Under the pieces are notes generated by a model, which was not told the origin of the DNA, made no database searches, and saw only the letters and a program-made list of their open reading frames with translations. From the NCBI GenBank assembly GCA_015654635.1, contig JAATGP010000064.1, forward strand, positions 1 to 64,000: a DNA stretch of 64,000 nucleotides, given 5' to 3'. Origin of the DNA: Alphaproteobacteria bacterium (lineage in GTDB: Bacteria > Pseudomonadota > Alphaproteobacteria > Micropepsales > Micropepsaceae). Below, piece by piece: positions 49,638 through 59,742 of the stretch (position 1 is the stretch's first letter; each line of letters starts with the position of its first letter). A program made the translations under genes and the position numbers.

Positions 49638-50276
49638 ATGACAGACCCGCAAGAATTCATCCAATCGAACACAGCGCCGCAGCATCCTCCGCTGGTGCCG
49701 GAAATCCGTCTTCATTTGGCGAATGAGATTGTCCCCCTCTGGCGCAAGACCGAAGAAGAGTTGGCGGCAGAAGGCGTGCCTCCGCCCTATTGGGCCTTTG
49801 CCTGGGCAGGCGGGCAAGCCTTGGCGCGCTACATCCTCGATCACGGCTTAAACTTGCCGTCAGTGCTGGATTTTGGCTCCGGGTCGGGTCTCGTTGCCAT
49901 TGCTGCGGCAAAGGCCGGTGCAGGTCATGTGCTGGCGGCCGATATCGATCCCTTTGCTGCGGCCGCCATCGCCTTTAACGCTGCGGAGAACGGTGTCGCG
50001 GTGTCCGTCACCCAGGACGATGTGATCGGTGAGGACCATGGCTGGCAGGCAATCCTGATCGGCGACATGTGCTACGAGCGTCCCTTGGCCGAGCGGCTGC
50101 TCGCATGGTTAACGGCGCGCGCGAAGGCGGGTGCTCTGGTGCTGATGGGTGATCCCGGACGAACCTATTTTCCCAAAACCGGCGTCGAGAAATTGGCAAC
50201 CTACAACGTCCCCACCACGCGCGAGCTTGAAGACCGCGAGATGCGCGAAACCAGCGTCTATCGACTTGGAGTCTAG
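49638..50276 (+). CDS. METTL20/ETFB lysine methyltransferase-like protein
   Basis: 212 residues, class I SAM-dependent methyltransferase. Motif I is LDFGSGSGLVAIAAAKAGAG, followed by the acidic LAADIDPFA. The N-terminal segment PPLVPEIRLHLANEIVPLWRKTEEEL and PPYWAFAWAGGQALARYIL match the group that includes human METTL20 and its alphaproteobacterial counterparts, which methylate the electron transfer flavoprotein beta subunit. The related PrmA family is less likely. Monocistronic. Confidence 0.85.
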   Translation: MTDPQEFIQSNTAPQHPPLVPEIRLHLANEIVPLWRKTEEELAAEGVPPPYWAFAWAGGQALARYILDHGLNLPSVLDFGSGSGLVAIAAAKAGAGHVLAADIDPFAAAAIAFNAAENGVAVSVTQDDVIGEDHGWQAILIGDMCYERPLAERLLAWLTARAKAGALVLMGDPGRTYFPKTGVEKLATYNVPTTRELEDREMRETSVYRLGV

Positions 50277-50335
50277 GCCTGGGCTTGACTCCAAAAGCCT
50301 GTTGTCCTTTATTAGAACAAACAGGGAACATAGAT

Positions 50336-50680
50336 GTGCCTATCGACGGAACTTTGGACTACATCGAACTGCCGGGAACGGATATTCCAGCCACCAAAGT
50401 CTTCTATAAGACAGTCTTTGGTTGGAGCTTCACCGATTACGGCCCCGATTATGTGGCCTTCGAAGCGTGCGGCCGCGATGGCGGCTTCAATGCGGAGCAC
50501 AAGGTGCTGGCCGGTGGCGGCCCCTTGATCGTGCTTTACGCCAATGATCTGGACGCGATGGAAGCCAAGGTGCGCGCCGCCGGCGGCGAGATCATCAGCC
50601 ATCAGAGCTTCGAAGGCGGACGCCGATTCCATTTCCGCGATCCGAATGGCAACGAACTCGCGGTCTGGACCAAGAGGTAA
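50336..50680 (+). CDS. VOC (glyoxalase/bleomycin-resistance) family protein
   Basis: 114 residues from a GTG at 50336 (AGGGA about 9 bases upstream); the open frame extends to 50285. One glyoxalase-type module pair is seen: TLDYIELPGTDIPATKVFYKTVFGW and the closing HFRDPNGNELAVWTKR. The metal residues are not all obvious, so the enzyme class is open. Confidence 0.85.
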   Translation: MPIDGTLDYIELPGTDIPATKVFYKTVFGWSFTDYGPDYVAFEACGRDGGFNAEHKVLAGGGPLIVLYANDLDAMEAKVRAAGGEIISHQSFEGGRRFHFRDPNGNELAVWTKR

Positions 50681-50809
50681 GCCCAAAGTGGCATGATCGC
50701 GGCAATCTGCGCTTGGAAAACACAGACTGCGTAGGAACTAGGCGTGGCGCGGGACTAGGCGGAACCCCGGCCCTATGCCAGACTGATCGTGTCACGTCGG
50801 GGTCAACTC

Positions 50810-52396
50810 ATGCTTTTCAACCGCGTCAAGTCGCTAGATGCCATCATGGCGACGGCAGAAAAAAAGTCGCTGCGTCGCTCTTTAGGACCCTTTCAATTAA
50901 CGCTTTTGGGCATCGGCGCGGTAATCGGGACCGGCATTTTCGTCTTGACAGCCGAAGCCGCTCAGAAAGCGGGCCCCGGCATGCTGGTGTCGTTTATGGT
51001 CGCGGGTTTCGTCTGCGGCGTCGCGGCGCTCTGCTACGCCGAACTGGCCTCGATGGTTCCGGTAGCAGGCTCGGCCTACACTTACACTTACGCGGTGGTG
51101 GGCGAGGTCATGGCCTGGATGGTGGGCTGGGCCCTAATCCTTGAATACGCCGTCGGGGCCAGCGCGGTCGCGGTCGGCTGGTCCAATCATGCGGTGGGTC
51201 TGTTGCACGGGTTGGGCGTCAATTTTCCATCCGCGCTCAGCAATGCCGACGCTCTGATGGCCAAGGTGCAACTGACTTTCGGCGCCACGCCCTCGCAAGA
51301 CCTTCTCACGGCGCTGCAAGTCGGCGGCTGGGTCAACCTCCCCGCGATTGTGGTTGCCGGTTTTGTCACTTGGCTCTTGGTGATCGGCACGACCGAAAGC
51401 GCCCGTTTCAATGCCGTGTTGGTGTTGATCAAGATTCTCGCCCTGGCGGTTTTCATCGGGCTGACTGTGCCTGTGATGCAGGCGAAAAATTTCGTGCCTT
51501 TTGCACCGACTGGCGCCACCGGCGTCTTGGGCGCTGCGGCCTCGATCTTCTTTGCTTATGTTGGCTTTGATGCGGTCTCCACTGCCGCCGAAGAAACGCG
51601 CAATCCCCAGCGCAACATCCCGATCGGGCTCATGGGCAGCCTTGTCATCTGCACGATCTTTTATCTTTTGGTGGCCAGCGGCGCGATCGGCACTATTGGG
51701 GCCCAGCCTTTGATGAATGCCGGGGTGGCACTCACGCCCGGCACCGCGGAAATGGCCGGTCATTGCGCCGCCGTCATTCGCTCCGGCGCGCTCGAACCCT
51801 TGGTCTGCTCGAAAGAAGCGCTGGTGCACGTGCTGGTCACCACAGGTTATCCCGCCATCGGCCGCTTGGTCGGATTGGCTGCCGTGCTGGCGCTGCCCTC
51901 GGTCGTGCTGATGATGATGTACGGTCAGACCCGCATTTTCTTCACGATGGCGCGCGATGGCCTCTTGCCGGAAAAGCTCGCCTCAGTGCACCCGCGCTTT
52001 AGAACCCCGCACGTCGTCACCATTGTGACCGGCATCGCCACCGCTATTGCCGCTGCCATTCTGCCTGTGGGAAGGCTCGCCGACTATTCCAACTCCGGCA
52101 CGCTCTTTGCCTTTCTCATGGTGGCCATCGCCGTGATGGTGTTGCGCAAAACCGCCCCCGGTCGCCCCCGTCCCTTTCGCACCCCCATCGTGTGGGTGGT
52201 TGCGCCCTTGGCCATCATCGGCTGCGTGGGGCTCTATTTGTCGCTGCCCTTAACGGCCATTCTGGTGCTGCCGGTCTGGGGCGCTATTGGTCTCGTGGTC
52301 TATTTCGCCTATAGCCGCTCGCATAGTCATGTCGGGCGCGGCATCGGCGGCAGCGATGGCGAGGACGATCCGCCGATCTACGGCGTGAAAATGTGA
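50810..52396 (+). CDS. APC-superfamily amino acid permease
   Basis: 528 residues with 12 or more membrane helices. The start at 50810 has GGGG 8 bases upstream. It carries the APC signature LTLLGIGAVIGTGIFVLT in helix 1 and SIFFAYVGFDAVSTAAEETRNPQR (partial FAYVGFDAVSTAAEE) in helix 6. It looks like the cationic-amino-acid-transporter group. Compared with the next permease it has an extra loop with two Cys (GHCAAVI...PLVCSKE). Substrate unknown. Confidence 0.92.
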   Translation: MLFNRVKSLDAIMATAEKKSLRRSLGPFQLTLLGIGAVIGTGIFVLTAEAAQKAGPGMLVSFMVAGFVCGVAALCYAELASMVPVAGSAYTYTYAVVGEVMAWMVGWALILEYAVGASAVAVGWSNHAVGLLHGLGVNFPSALSNADALMAKVQLTFGATPSQDLLTALQVGGWVNLPAIVVAGFVTWLLVIGTTESARFNAVLVLIKILALAVFIGLTVPVMQAKNFVPFAPTGATGVLGAAASIFFAYVGFDAVSTAAEETRNPQRNIPIGLMGSLVICTIFYLLVASGAIGTIGAQPLMNAGVALTPGTAEMAGHCAAVIRSGALEPLVCSKEALVHVLVTTGYPAIGRLVGLAAVLALPSVVLMMMYGQTRIFFTMARDGLLPEKLASVHPRFRTPHVVTIVTGIATAIAAAILPVGRLADYSNSGTLFAFLMVAIAVMVLRKTAPGRPRPFRTPIVWVVAPLAIIGCVGLYLSLPLTAILVLPVWGAIGLVVYFAYSRSHSHVGRGIGGSDGEDDPPIYGVKM

Positions 52397-52460
52397 ACAC
52401 ACACCCCATTCGGTTTGGACTCCACCGGTGTCTTTATCGGTGGAATGACGGGATTGCATC

Positions 52461-53915
52461 ATGGCCCAAAGCGACGAAGCGGCGCTGACCCAGCCCGAGC
52501 CGGTTATCGCGGAACTGACGTTAAAGCGGGCTCTGGGGCCCACCAGCCTGATCATGATCGGCATCGGCTCGATCGTCGGCGCCGGTATCTTCGTCTATGC
52601 CGGGCATGCCGCAGCCGCCAACGCCGGGCCCGCGGTTCTGATCTCGTTTACCATCGCCGGGTTCGGCTGCCTCTTTGCAGGGCTCTGCTACGCCGAATTC
52701 GCCTCCATGATCCCCGAATCCGGCAGCTCTTACACCTATGCCTATGCCACCATGGGCCGCTTCATGGCGTGGTTCATCGGCTGGAACATGGTGCTGGAGT
52801 ATGGCGTCTCGGCCTCGGGTGTTGCCGCCGGCTGGTCCGGCTATTTCCTCAGCTTCCTGCAGCATATGGGCATCGCCTTTCCGGCTGCCTTCGCCAATGC
52901 CCCGCTGGAAGGCCACGGCATCGGCGATTTGCACCTCACCGGCGCAATCATCAACCTGCCGGCCGTCGTTTTGATCGTGGCCTTGACGGCTCTTCTGGTG
53001 GTTGGCGTGCGCGAGACCGCGCGCTTCAATAACGCCATGGTGTTGCTCAAAGTCGGCATCGTGCTGATGCTGATCCTGTTCGGCCTGCCCTATGTGACGG
53101 CGGCACACTTCACGCCTTTCATTCCGCCCAACACCGGGCAGCTCGGGCATTTCGGCATCTCGGGGATTTTCGCGGGTGCGGCGATCGCCTTCTTCGCCTT
53201 CATCGGCTTTGAGGCGGTATCGGTGTCTGCATCGGAGTGCAAGAACCCGCAGCGCGATCTGCCGATCGGGATTCTCGGTTCGCTCGCTGCCTGCACGGTG
53301 CTCTACATCCTGATCGCCGTGGTGCTTATCGGCATCACAGACTGGCGGACGCTCGACGTGCCCGATCCGATGTCATTCGCCGTGAGCAAGGTTGCCGGCC
53401 TGAAATGGCTCGTGCAGTACGTCAACATCGCGGCGATGGCGGGTCTCGGTACGGTGGTCTTCACCTCGCTCTACGGCCAAACGCGCGTGTTCTATTCGAT
53501 GGCCCGCGACGGTTTCCTGCCGCCCGCCTTCAGCGCAGTGCACAAAACCTTCCACACCCCCCATCGCGGCACCATCATCGTGGGTGTCGTGGCAGCGTTG
53601 CTGGCGGCCATTTTCCCCTTCGATGTGCTAGCCGACCTCGTCTCGATCGGCACCCTGCTCGCTTTCATCGCGGTATGCACCGGCATCATGATCCTGCGCA
53701 TCACCACGCCCAAGGCGCCCCGCTCGTTCCGGACTCCATTTGTCTGGCTGGTCGCTCCCGCCGGTATCGGTGTCTGTGGCGTGATGATGTTTTTCCTCTC
53801 CGACGGTACCAAATGGCGGCTGGCGATTTGGACCGCCATTGGGCTCGTCATATACTCCGTCTACGGCGTCTGGCATGCCGCGCCTTGGAAGTGGAAAGTT
53901 TCCAACGGAGAGTAA
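52461..53915 (+). CDS. APC-superfamily amino acid permease, second copy
   Basis: 484 residues, about 12 membrane helices. The helix-1 motif is [18 protein letters not shown], and [23 protein letters not shown] marks helix 6-7. It is clearly homologous to the preceding permease over its whole length, so the two probably arose by duplication. The gap between them is 64 bases, and ubiD begins 5 bases after its stop. Confidence 0.92.
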   Translation: MAQSDEAALTQPEPVIAELTLKRALGPTSLIMIGIGSIVGAGIFVYAGHAAAANAGPAVLISFTIAGFGCLFAGLCYAEFASMIPESGSSYTYAYATMGRFMAWFIGWNMVLEYGVSASGVAAGWSGYFLSFLQHMGIAFPAAFANAPLEGHGIGDLHLTGAIINLPAVVLIVALTALLVVGVRETARFNNAMVLLKVGIVLMLILFGLPYVTAAHFTPFIPPNTGQLGHFGISGIFAGAAIAFFAFIGFEAVSVSASECKNPQRDLPIGILGSLAACTVLYILIAVVLIGITDWRTLDVPDPMSFAVSKVAGLKWLVQYVNIAAMAGLGTVVFTSLYGQTRVFYSMARDGFLPPAFSAVHKTFHTPHRGTIIVGVVAALLAAIFPFDVLADLVSIGTLLAFIAVCTGIMILRITTPKAPRSFRTPFVWLVAPAGIGVCGVMMFFLSDGTKWRLAIWTAIGLVIYSVYGVWHAAPWKWKVSNGE

Positions 53916-53920
53916 AGCTC

Positions 53921-55444
53921 TTGTCCTACCGCTCGCTGCGCGATTTTATGACCAAGCTCGAGGCTGCGGGCGATCTCGTCCGCGTGGCCGGGCCGGTCTC
54001 CACCGTCCTCGAAATGACGGAAATTCAGACGCGGCTGCTGGCCGAGCAAGGTCCGGCTGTGCTGTTCGAGCGCCCGATCAAAGCCGATGGCACGATCAGC
54101 GACATCCCGGTGCTGGTGAACCTCTTCGGCACGGTCAAGCGTGTCGCCCAAGGCGTCACCATCGGCGGCAAGGAACGCACCACAGCGACCGAACTGCGCG
54201 ATGTCGGCGAACTACTCGCCAGCCTGCGCCAGCCCGAACCGCCGCGCAGCCTCGGCGATGCGTTCGAGATGCTGCCGCTAGCCAAAGCGGCGCTGGCCAT
54301 GCGTCCGAAGAATGTCTCGCGCGCGGTCTGCCAGGAGATTGTGCTACGGGGCGACGATATCGACCTGACACAGCTTCCCATCCAGACCTGCTGGCCCGGC
54401 GAACCGGCCCCGCTGATCACTTGGCCGCTCGTTGTCACCAAAGGCCCCAGCGAGACGCGCGAGGACAATTTCAACCTCGGCATCTATCGCATGCAGGTCC
54501 TTTCGAAGAATCAGACCCTCATGCGCTGGTTGCGCCATCGCGGCGGGGCGCAACACCATGCCCGTTGGGCCAAAGAGCATAAAGAGCCCTTGCCCGCCGC
54601 CGTCGTGCTCGGTGCTGATCCAGGCACCATCCTGGCCGCTGTAACCCCGGTGCCCGACACGCTGTCGGAATATCAGTTCGCAGGCCTGCTCCGCGGCGAC
54701 CGGGTGGAGCTGGTCGATTGCGTCAGCCAACCGCTGAAGGTGCCCGCCGAAGCCGAGATCATTTTGGAAGGCGTGGTCTCACTGTCGGATTATCGCGACG
54801 AAGGCCCGTATGGCGACCATACCGGTTACTACAATGCCGTTGAGCAATTTCCGGTCTTCACCGTGACCGCGATCACGATGCGGAAGAACCCGATTTATCT
54901 CTCCACCTTCACCGGACGCCCGCCAGATGAACCATCGGTGCTGGGCGAAGCGCTGAACGAGGTTTTCATTCCCCTTTTGCAGCAGCAATTTCCCGAAATC
55001 GTCGATTTCTGGCTGCCGCCGGAAGGCTGCTCCTATCGCATCGCGGTCGTCAGTATGAAGAAGGCTTATCCCGGCCACGCCAAGCGGGTAATGATGGGTG
55101 TGTGGTCCTACCTGCGTCAGTTCATGTACACCAAATGGGTGATCATCGTGGACGACGACATCAATGCGCGCGATTGGAAAGAGGTGATGTGGGCCGTCGC
55201 CACCCGCATGGACCCGGCCCGCGACATCACGGTGATCGAGAATACGCCGATCGATTATCTCGACTTCGCTGCGCCGGAGAGTGGCCTGGGCTCCAAGATC
55301 GCGCTCGACGCCACCAACAAATGGCCCCCCGAAACCAAACGCGAATGGGGCCGCCAAATCGCCATGGACGAAGACGTGGTGCAGACCGTGACCGAGAAGT
55401 GGGCCAGCCTCGGCCTGCCGGGATCAGGAAAGCCGATCTGGTAA
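53921..55444 (+). CDS. ubiD: UbiD-family decarboxylase
   Basis: 507 residues from a TTG at 53921, with GGAG about 10 bases upstream; the open frame extends far upstream in the permease gene, but homology begins here ([22 protein letters not shown]). UbiD enzymes use prenylated FMN; the usual substrate is 3-polyprenyl-4-hydroxybenzoate in ubiquinone synthesis. Signatures include [28 protein letters not shown] (partial [15 protein letters not shown]) and [16 protein letters not shown]. No ubiX (prFMN synthase) is in the window. Placement behind permeases leaves open a non-ubiquinone substrate. Confidence 0.92.
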   Translation: MSYRSLRDFMTKLEAAGDLVRVAGPVSTVLEMTEIQTRLLAEQGPAVLFERPIKADGTISDIPVLVNLFGTVKRVAQGVTIGGKERTTATELRDVGELLASLRQPEPPRSLGDAFEMLPLAKAALAMRPKNVSRAVCQEIVLRGDDIDLTQLPIQTCWPGEPAPLITWPLVVTKGPSETREDNFNLGIYRMQVLSKNQTLMRWLRHRGGAQHHARWAKEHKEPLPAAVVLGADPGTILAAVTPVPDTLSEYQFAGLLRGDRVELVDCVSQPLKVPAEAEIILEGVVSLSDYRDEGPYGDHTGYYNAVEQFPVFTVTAITMRKNPIYLSTFTGRPPDEPSVLGEALNEVFIPLLQQQFPEIVDFWLPPEGCSYRIAVVSMKKAYPGHAKRVMMGVWSYLRQFMYTKWVIIVDDDINARDWKEVMWAVATRMDPARDITVIENTPIDYLDFAAPESGLGSKIALDATNKWPPETKREWGRQIAMDEDVVQTVTEKWASLGLPGSGKPIW

Positions 55445-55635
55445 CGCGTCCAATGCGCGACAGGCTCGATGCTGCACAGGAATGGCCCCGGAGCCTGCTG
55501 AATGCCGCCCCAAGATTAACGCCGTTACCCCATTACGCGACATTCTGGACGACGCGCAAATAGTCATCTGGGAGTAGAATTCATTCAGCGAACACGGGAA
55601 GGCTGTTCGTTCAACAATTATCCGGGGGGGATCAC

Positions 55636-56631
55636 ATGAAATCTGTAGCTTTCGCCAGCGCTTGCTTTGCCCTGACCGCTTTAGGCAATCTCGCGCAGGC
55701 CGGTGAGCAATGCCCGCCGCTGCGCGTCGCCGCCAGTGTCGCCATGATCACTATGCCTAGCGGCCGTGTCGTCGTGCCGATGAATGTCGCCGGAGAGACA
55801 CACTATTTCTGGATCAGTACCGCCACGCCATACAGCTCGATTACAGCAAGTGTCGCCAAAGCGCATCAATTCCCCAGTGAACACAGTAATATCAAATTTG
55901 TCGATCTGAACGGTCAAATCTACGACAAGATGACCACGGTACCGAGTTTCGGTATCGGTCGCCTCTTGAGCGGAAGCACGCGGCTCTTGATGATAGAGCA
56001 CGATTTTCCGACTGCGAATGGCATCACGCCCGATGGCACATTGGGCGCCGATTTTCTGCGCGCCTACGACGTGGAACTCGATTTCGGTGCCAACAAGCTC
56101 AACCTCATTTCGCGCGAGCATTGCGATAAGGAGCCGGTCTATTGGCCATCGCAGACTATCGCCAGGCTCCCCATGCTTGTCACCGACTCGAACAAGATCG
56201 CCTTCAAGATGACGCTGGACGGGCACGAACTACAAACCATTCTGAGTACCGACATGCCGGGATCGACCCTCAAGCTGAGCATCGCCAAATCGGTGTTCGA
56301 CGTCGATAACAACTCGCCCGACAACAAAGTCGTGGGCAAACTGGCCGATGGCACACCGCTTATTGCCCACCGCTTCCAGAGTTTGACGGTCGATGGGCTG
56401 GTCATCGCCAATCCGGTACTCGTGCTGATGCCGTCGCAGGCTGACGCGGAAATCGAGCATCTGCGCAATGCGCATAGAGGAGCCGGTCAAACTCCTCTCA
56501 TGCTGCCCCAGCAGCCCGATCTGGTGCTCGGCATGGCCGAGCTTCGTCACCTTCACGTCTATATCGATTACCACCATCAGATGGTTTATCTCACCCCTGC
56601 GAGCACCCCAGCCGCACCGGCCACGCACTAA
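55636..56631 (+). CDS. Secreted retropepsin-fold protein lacking the catalytic aspartates
   Basis: 331 residues with a signal peptide (MKSVAFASACFALTALGNLAQA). The layout is that of duplicated bacterial retropepsin-like proteins: a first DTG-like position reads FWISTATPYSSI, with the flap region and then GTLGADFLRAYDVELDFGANKLNL, and a second half has TILSTDMPGSTLKLS and LVLGMAELRHLHVYID. At both places the expected D-T-G has become S-T-A or S-T-D, so protease activity is doubtful. It may bind peptides instead. GGGGGG-rich sequence lies just before the start. Confidence 0.7.
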   Translation: MKSVAFASACFALTALGNLAQAGEQCPPLRVAASVAMITMPSGRVVVPMNVAGETHYFWISTATPYSSITASVAKAHQFPSEHSNIKFVDLNGQIYDKMTTVPSFGIGRLLSGSTRLLMIEHDFPTANGITPDGTLGADFLRAYDVELDFGANKLNLISREHCDKEPVYWPSQTIARLPMLVTDSNKIAFKMTLDGHELQTILSTDMPGSTLKLSIAKSVFDVDNNSPDNKVVGKLADGTPLIAHRFQSLTVDGLVIANPVLVLMPSQADAEIEHLRNAHRGAGQTPLMLPQQPDLVLGMAELRHLHVYIDYHHQMVYLTPASTPAAPATH

Positions 56632-56675
56632 GCCCAGCGGCGGTCTTGGTTCCTTCCGCATTCGTGAGGCATGTC

Positions 56676-57200
56676 ATGGCCGGTGTGCTTCCCGACATCA
56701 TCACTGACCGCCTTGCCGTGGTTTTCTGCGGGATCAACCCTGCAATGACTGCGGCCACCGCAGGGCACCATTTTGTAAGAAGGAGCAATCGATTCTGGCG
56801 CGCCATCCATCTCGCCGGCTTCACCCCCGAGGAAATTCTGCCAGAGAACGACCGGACGATCCTGCAGTATCACTGTGGCCTGACGACGGTGGTCGAGCGG
56901 CCGACGGCGCGAGCCGATCAAGTGTCGGCGCAAGAATTTACCGCAGCCGCCGCGCATTTTGAACGAAAGATCACGCGCTATTCGCCTCGCTTCATCGCTT
57001 TTCTGGGTAAGGCGGCCTATTGCGCATTATCCGGACAGCGAGAGAGCGCATGGGGATCTCAGCCGGGCGTCTTCGGTGGTGCTCTGGTATGGGTTCTGCC
57101 CAATCCCAGCGGACGCAATCGCGCGTTCAGCCTCGATCAGCTGGCCGACGCCTACCGTCAACTCTATCTGGCGACCGGCCTGAACCAACCTCCGACGTAA
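56676..57200 (+). CDS. mug: G/U mismatch-specific DNA glycosylase
   Basis: 174 residues from the ATG at 56676 (GAGG 7 bases upstream). It removes uracil or thymine mispaired with guanine. Family motifs are FCGINPAMTAAT (catalytic Asn in GINP), SNRFWRAIHLAGF, RPTARADQVSAQE and WVLPNPSGRNRAF. The whole length aligns well by eye with E. coli Mug. The second residue of the GINPG motif context is Ala instead of Gly, a small change. Confidence 0.94.
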   Translation: MAGVLPDIITDRLAVVFCGINPAMTAATAGHHFVRRSNRFWRAIHLAGFTPEEILPENDRTILQYHCGLTTVVERPTARADQVSAQEFTAAAAHFERKITRYSPRFIAFLGKAAYCALSGQRESAWGSQPGVFGGALVWVLPNPSGRNRAFSLDQLADAYRQLYLATGLNQPPT

Positions 57201-57209
57201 AGGGTCGAT

Positions 57210-58151
57210 TCACTTGGCGCGCGGAATAAAGCCGGGCACGCCCGTCTCCACCACCGAGTTGAACCTGATGTTCGTCGCGATTTCCTCCCGCATCTGACGC
57301 ATGGCGTCTTCGGGCAGAGCCGATATTTCAAAGTTCTCTTGAATGCGGTCCGGTTTGGTTGAAGTGGTCAGGAAGGCGGTGCCACGCTGTACGGCCCAGG
57401 CCAGCGCAACCTGCGCCGGTGTCTTGTGAACGCGTTGTGCAATGCCTGTGATCACGGGGTCATCCAGCAGATTCGGAACCATGCCATGCCCCAACGGTGC
57501 AAACGCCAGCAGCACGATCCCATGCTCCCGGCAGAAGTCGAGCAGCTCCCACTCCGGCAGGTAGGGGTGGGATTCGACTTGCACCACGGCTGGCTTGATC
57601 CGCGCAACCGCAACCACCTCTCGCACCTTTTCCAACGTCACATCTGACAGGCCGATCGCGTTGCAGCGACCCTCATCGACGAGGCGCTCCAGCGCCTGCC
57701 ACGTCTCGACGAGGGTCACCCCGCGATCATAGATAACCTGCCCGCGCTCGTCCCTCGGATCCTGCTCGTCGCCGGGCCGAAAAGCAAAAGGAGTATGGAT
57801 GAGATAGCAGTCGGCATAGTCGAGCTGCAGTCGTCGCAGACTGGCCTCAAAGGCGGGTTTGACCCGTTCGGGACGATGATTGGTGTTCCATAGCTTGGTG
57901 GTAACGAAGACGTCCTGGCGCCGGATCATCCCCGCCTTGAACACCGCCTGCATCGCATCGCCAACCGCCGCTTCGTTGCGGTATCGTTCGGCACAATCGA
58001 AATGCCGGAATCCCACCTCCAATGCGGTGGTCGTCGCTTGTTTGGTGACGAGAGGATCGGGGATCAGCGTGCCAAACCCGACGGCGGGCATCGTACCGTG
58101 CCCGTGGGCAAGAGCAATTCTCGTATCGCGAAGCGAATCGGCGTTTGCCAT
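57210..58151 (-). CDS. Aldo/keto reductase, second type
   Basis: 313 residues from the ATG at 58151, with AGGAGG 9 bases upstream (a nearby ATG at 58157 would be too close). Tetrad: Asp52 and Tyr57 in FDCAERYRNE, Lys86 in TTKLWNTNH, His119 in CYLIHTPF. The late motif ISALPEDAMRQM and the NADPH-binding TTSTKPDRIQENF are typical of the 2,5-diketo-gluconate-reductase/aldose-reductase-like group. Only distantly like the aldo/keto reductase at 31977. Substrate unknown. Confidence 0.93.
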   Translation of the reverse strand: MANADSLRDTRIALAHGHGTMPAVGFGTLIPDPLVTKQATTTALEVGFRHFDCAERYRNEAAVGDAMQAVFKAGMIRRQDVFVTTKLWNTNHRPERVKPAFEASLRRLQLDYADCYLIHTPFAFRPGDEQDPRDERGQVIYDRGVTLVETWQALERLVDEGRCNAIGLSDVTLEKVREVVAVARIKPAVVQVESHPYLPEWELLDFCREHGIVLLAFAPLGHGMVPNLLDDPVITGIAQRVHKTPAQVALAWAVQRGTAFLTTSTKPDRIQENFEISALPEDAMRQMREEIATNIRFNSVVETGVPGFIPRAK

Positions 58152-58404
58152 ACGCATGCTCCTCCTTTGGCCGATGCGAGGACGCGCGGCCAAATAATGG
58201 CAACTTTAGCGCGTTCGGTACGGCCATATCCAGCGCGAATACGCGGGACAGACGCGCTCGCCAGCAAGCTTTACCATCTGCCGCGGCAAACCGATCATGA
58301 TCCCCGCCGTGCCGGGAAGACAGGACCCGCATTTCGGTTATTTAGGGCCATTCAGAAAGCGCGCACGGCTTGCCTTCGGGCGCGCGGCGGGCGAAAACGG
58401 TCCC

Positions 58405-59742
58405 ATGAACCCCATTGCCGAGGCCCTGCTTCAGGACCTGATCGCCGCCGCCAAAAAGGCCGGTGCCGACGCCGCCGACGCGCTGTTTGTCGAGAATGTC
58501 TCGAGCAGCGTTTCCTATCGCCTGGGAAAGCTGGAGGATGTCGAACGCTCCGAATCCTCGGATATCGGCCTTCGCGTGTTTGTCGGCCAGAAAATCGCCT
58601 TCGTCTCCTCCACCGATTTCTCCAAGGAAGCGCTGGCCGCCCTGCCCGGCCGGGCCGTGACCATGGCCAAGCTGGCGCCGGAGGACAAATTTGCCTGTCT
58701 GGCCCCGCGCGACCGGCTGGCAACCGAATTTCCCGACCTTGATCTGGAAGACAGCGTTGAGCCTCCCGCCGCGCTGCTGGTCGAACGCGCCCGCGTGGTC
58801 GAAGAAGCCGCCAGAGCGGTGCGCGGCATCACCAATTCCGAGGGCGGCGGCGCCAGTTTCAGCCGTTCGGCGATTGCGCTGGCCACCTCCGAGGGCTTCG
58901 TTGGCCACAACGCCGGCACCAGCCATTCCATCGGTGTGGCGGTGCTGGCCGGGGAAGGCACCGAGATGGAGCGCGATTATGAAAGCGCCTCGGCACGCCG
59001 TTCAACCGACCTCGAAGCCGCCGAAGCCGTCGGCAGGCGTGCTGGCGAGCGCACGGTGGCCCGCCTGGGCGCCCGCAAAGCCAAATCGCAGAATGTGCCG
59101 GTGGTGTTCGATCCGCGCGAATCGGCGGGCCTGATCGGCCACCTGGCGGGCGCCATTTCGGGCGCCGCCATCGCCCGCGGCGTCAGTTTCTTAAAAGAAT
59201 CCATGGGACAGGAAATTTTCGCCCCCGACATCACCATCCTGGACGATCCCCACCGCATCCGCGGCCTGCGCTCCAAGCCCTTTGACGGCGAAGGCGTCGC
59301 CAACAAAAAAACCGCCGTAGTCGAAAACGGCGTCTTGAAAACCTGGCTCCTCGATTGCGCCAGCGCCCGACAGCTTGGCTTGCAGACGACCGGCCATGCT
59401 GCCCGCGGCACCGGCGGCCCGCCCCATCCCTCGGCGACCAATTTCTACATGCTGCCCGGCACGCTGTCGCCGGATGAGCTGATTGCCGATATCGAAGAAG
59501 GCTTTTATGTCACCGAGCTGATGGGTATGGGCGTCAACGCCGTGACCGGCGATTACAGCCGCGGTGCCTCGGGTTTCTGGATCGAAAAAGGCAAAATCGC
59601 CTATCCGGTTTCGGAAGTGACCATTGCGGGCAATCTGAACGACATCTATCGCCGCCTCACTCCGGCGAGCGATCTCGTCTTCCGCTATAGCACCAATGCT
59701 CCCACCTGCCGCGTCGAAGGAATGACCGTTGCCGGAGCTTGA
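58405..59742 (+). CDS. pmbA: Metalloprotease regulator/subunit PmbA (TldE)
   Basis: 445 residues from the ATG at 58405 (MNPIAEALLQDLIAAAKKAGADAADALF); the frame to 58297 is not conserved. TldE pairs with TldD, which carries the zinc. This subunit lacks HExxxH, as expected. Signatures are VVFDPRESAGLIGHLAGAISGAAIARGVSFL (partial ESAGLIGHLAGAISG), TNFYMLPG and VTGDYSRGASGFWIEKG. cysQ starts 14 bases inside its end. Confidence 0.95.
   Translation: MNPIAEALLQDLIAAAKKAGADAADALFVENVSSSVSYRLGKLEDVERSESSDIGLRVFVGQKIAFVSSTDFSKEALAALPGRAVTMAKLAPEDKFACLAPRDRLATEFPDLDLEDSVEPPAALLVERARVVEEAARAVRGITNSEGGGASFSRSAIALATSEGFVGHNAGTSHSIGVAVLAGEGTEMERDYESASARRSTDLEAAEAVGRRAGERTVARLGARKAKSQNVPVVFDPRESAGLIGHLAGAISGAAIARGVSFLKESMGQEIFAPDITILDDPHRIRGLRSKPFDGEGVANKKTAVVENGVLKTWLLDCASARQLGLQTTGHAARGTGGPPHPSATNFYMLPGTLSPDELIADIEEGFYVTELMGMGVNAVTGDYSRGASGFWIEKGKIAYPVSEVTIAGNLNDIYRRLTPASDLVFRYSTNAPTCRVEGMTVAGA

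Noticed and set aside
53237..53920. Extension of the ubiD frame into the second permease
   Set aside because: It is an out-of-frame shadow of the permease; UbiD homology begins at 53921.
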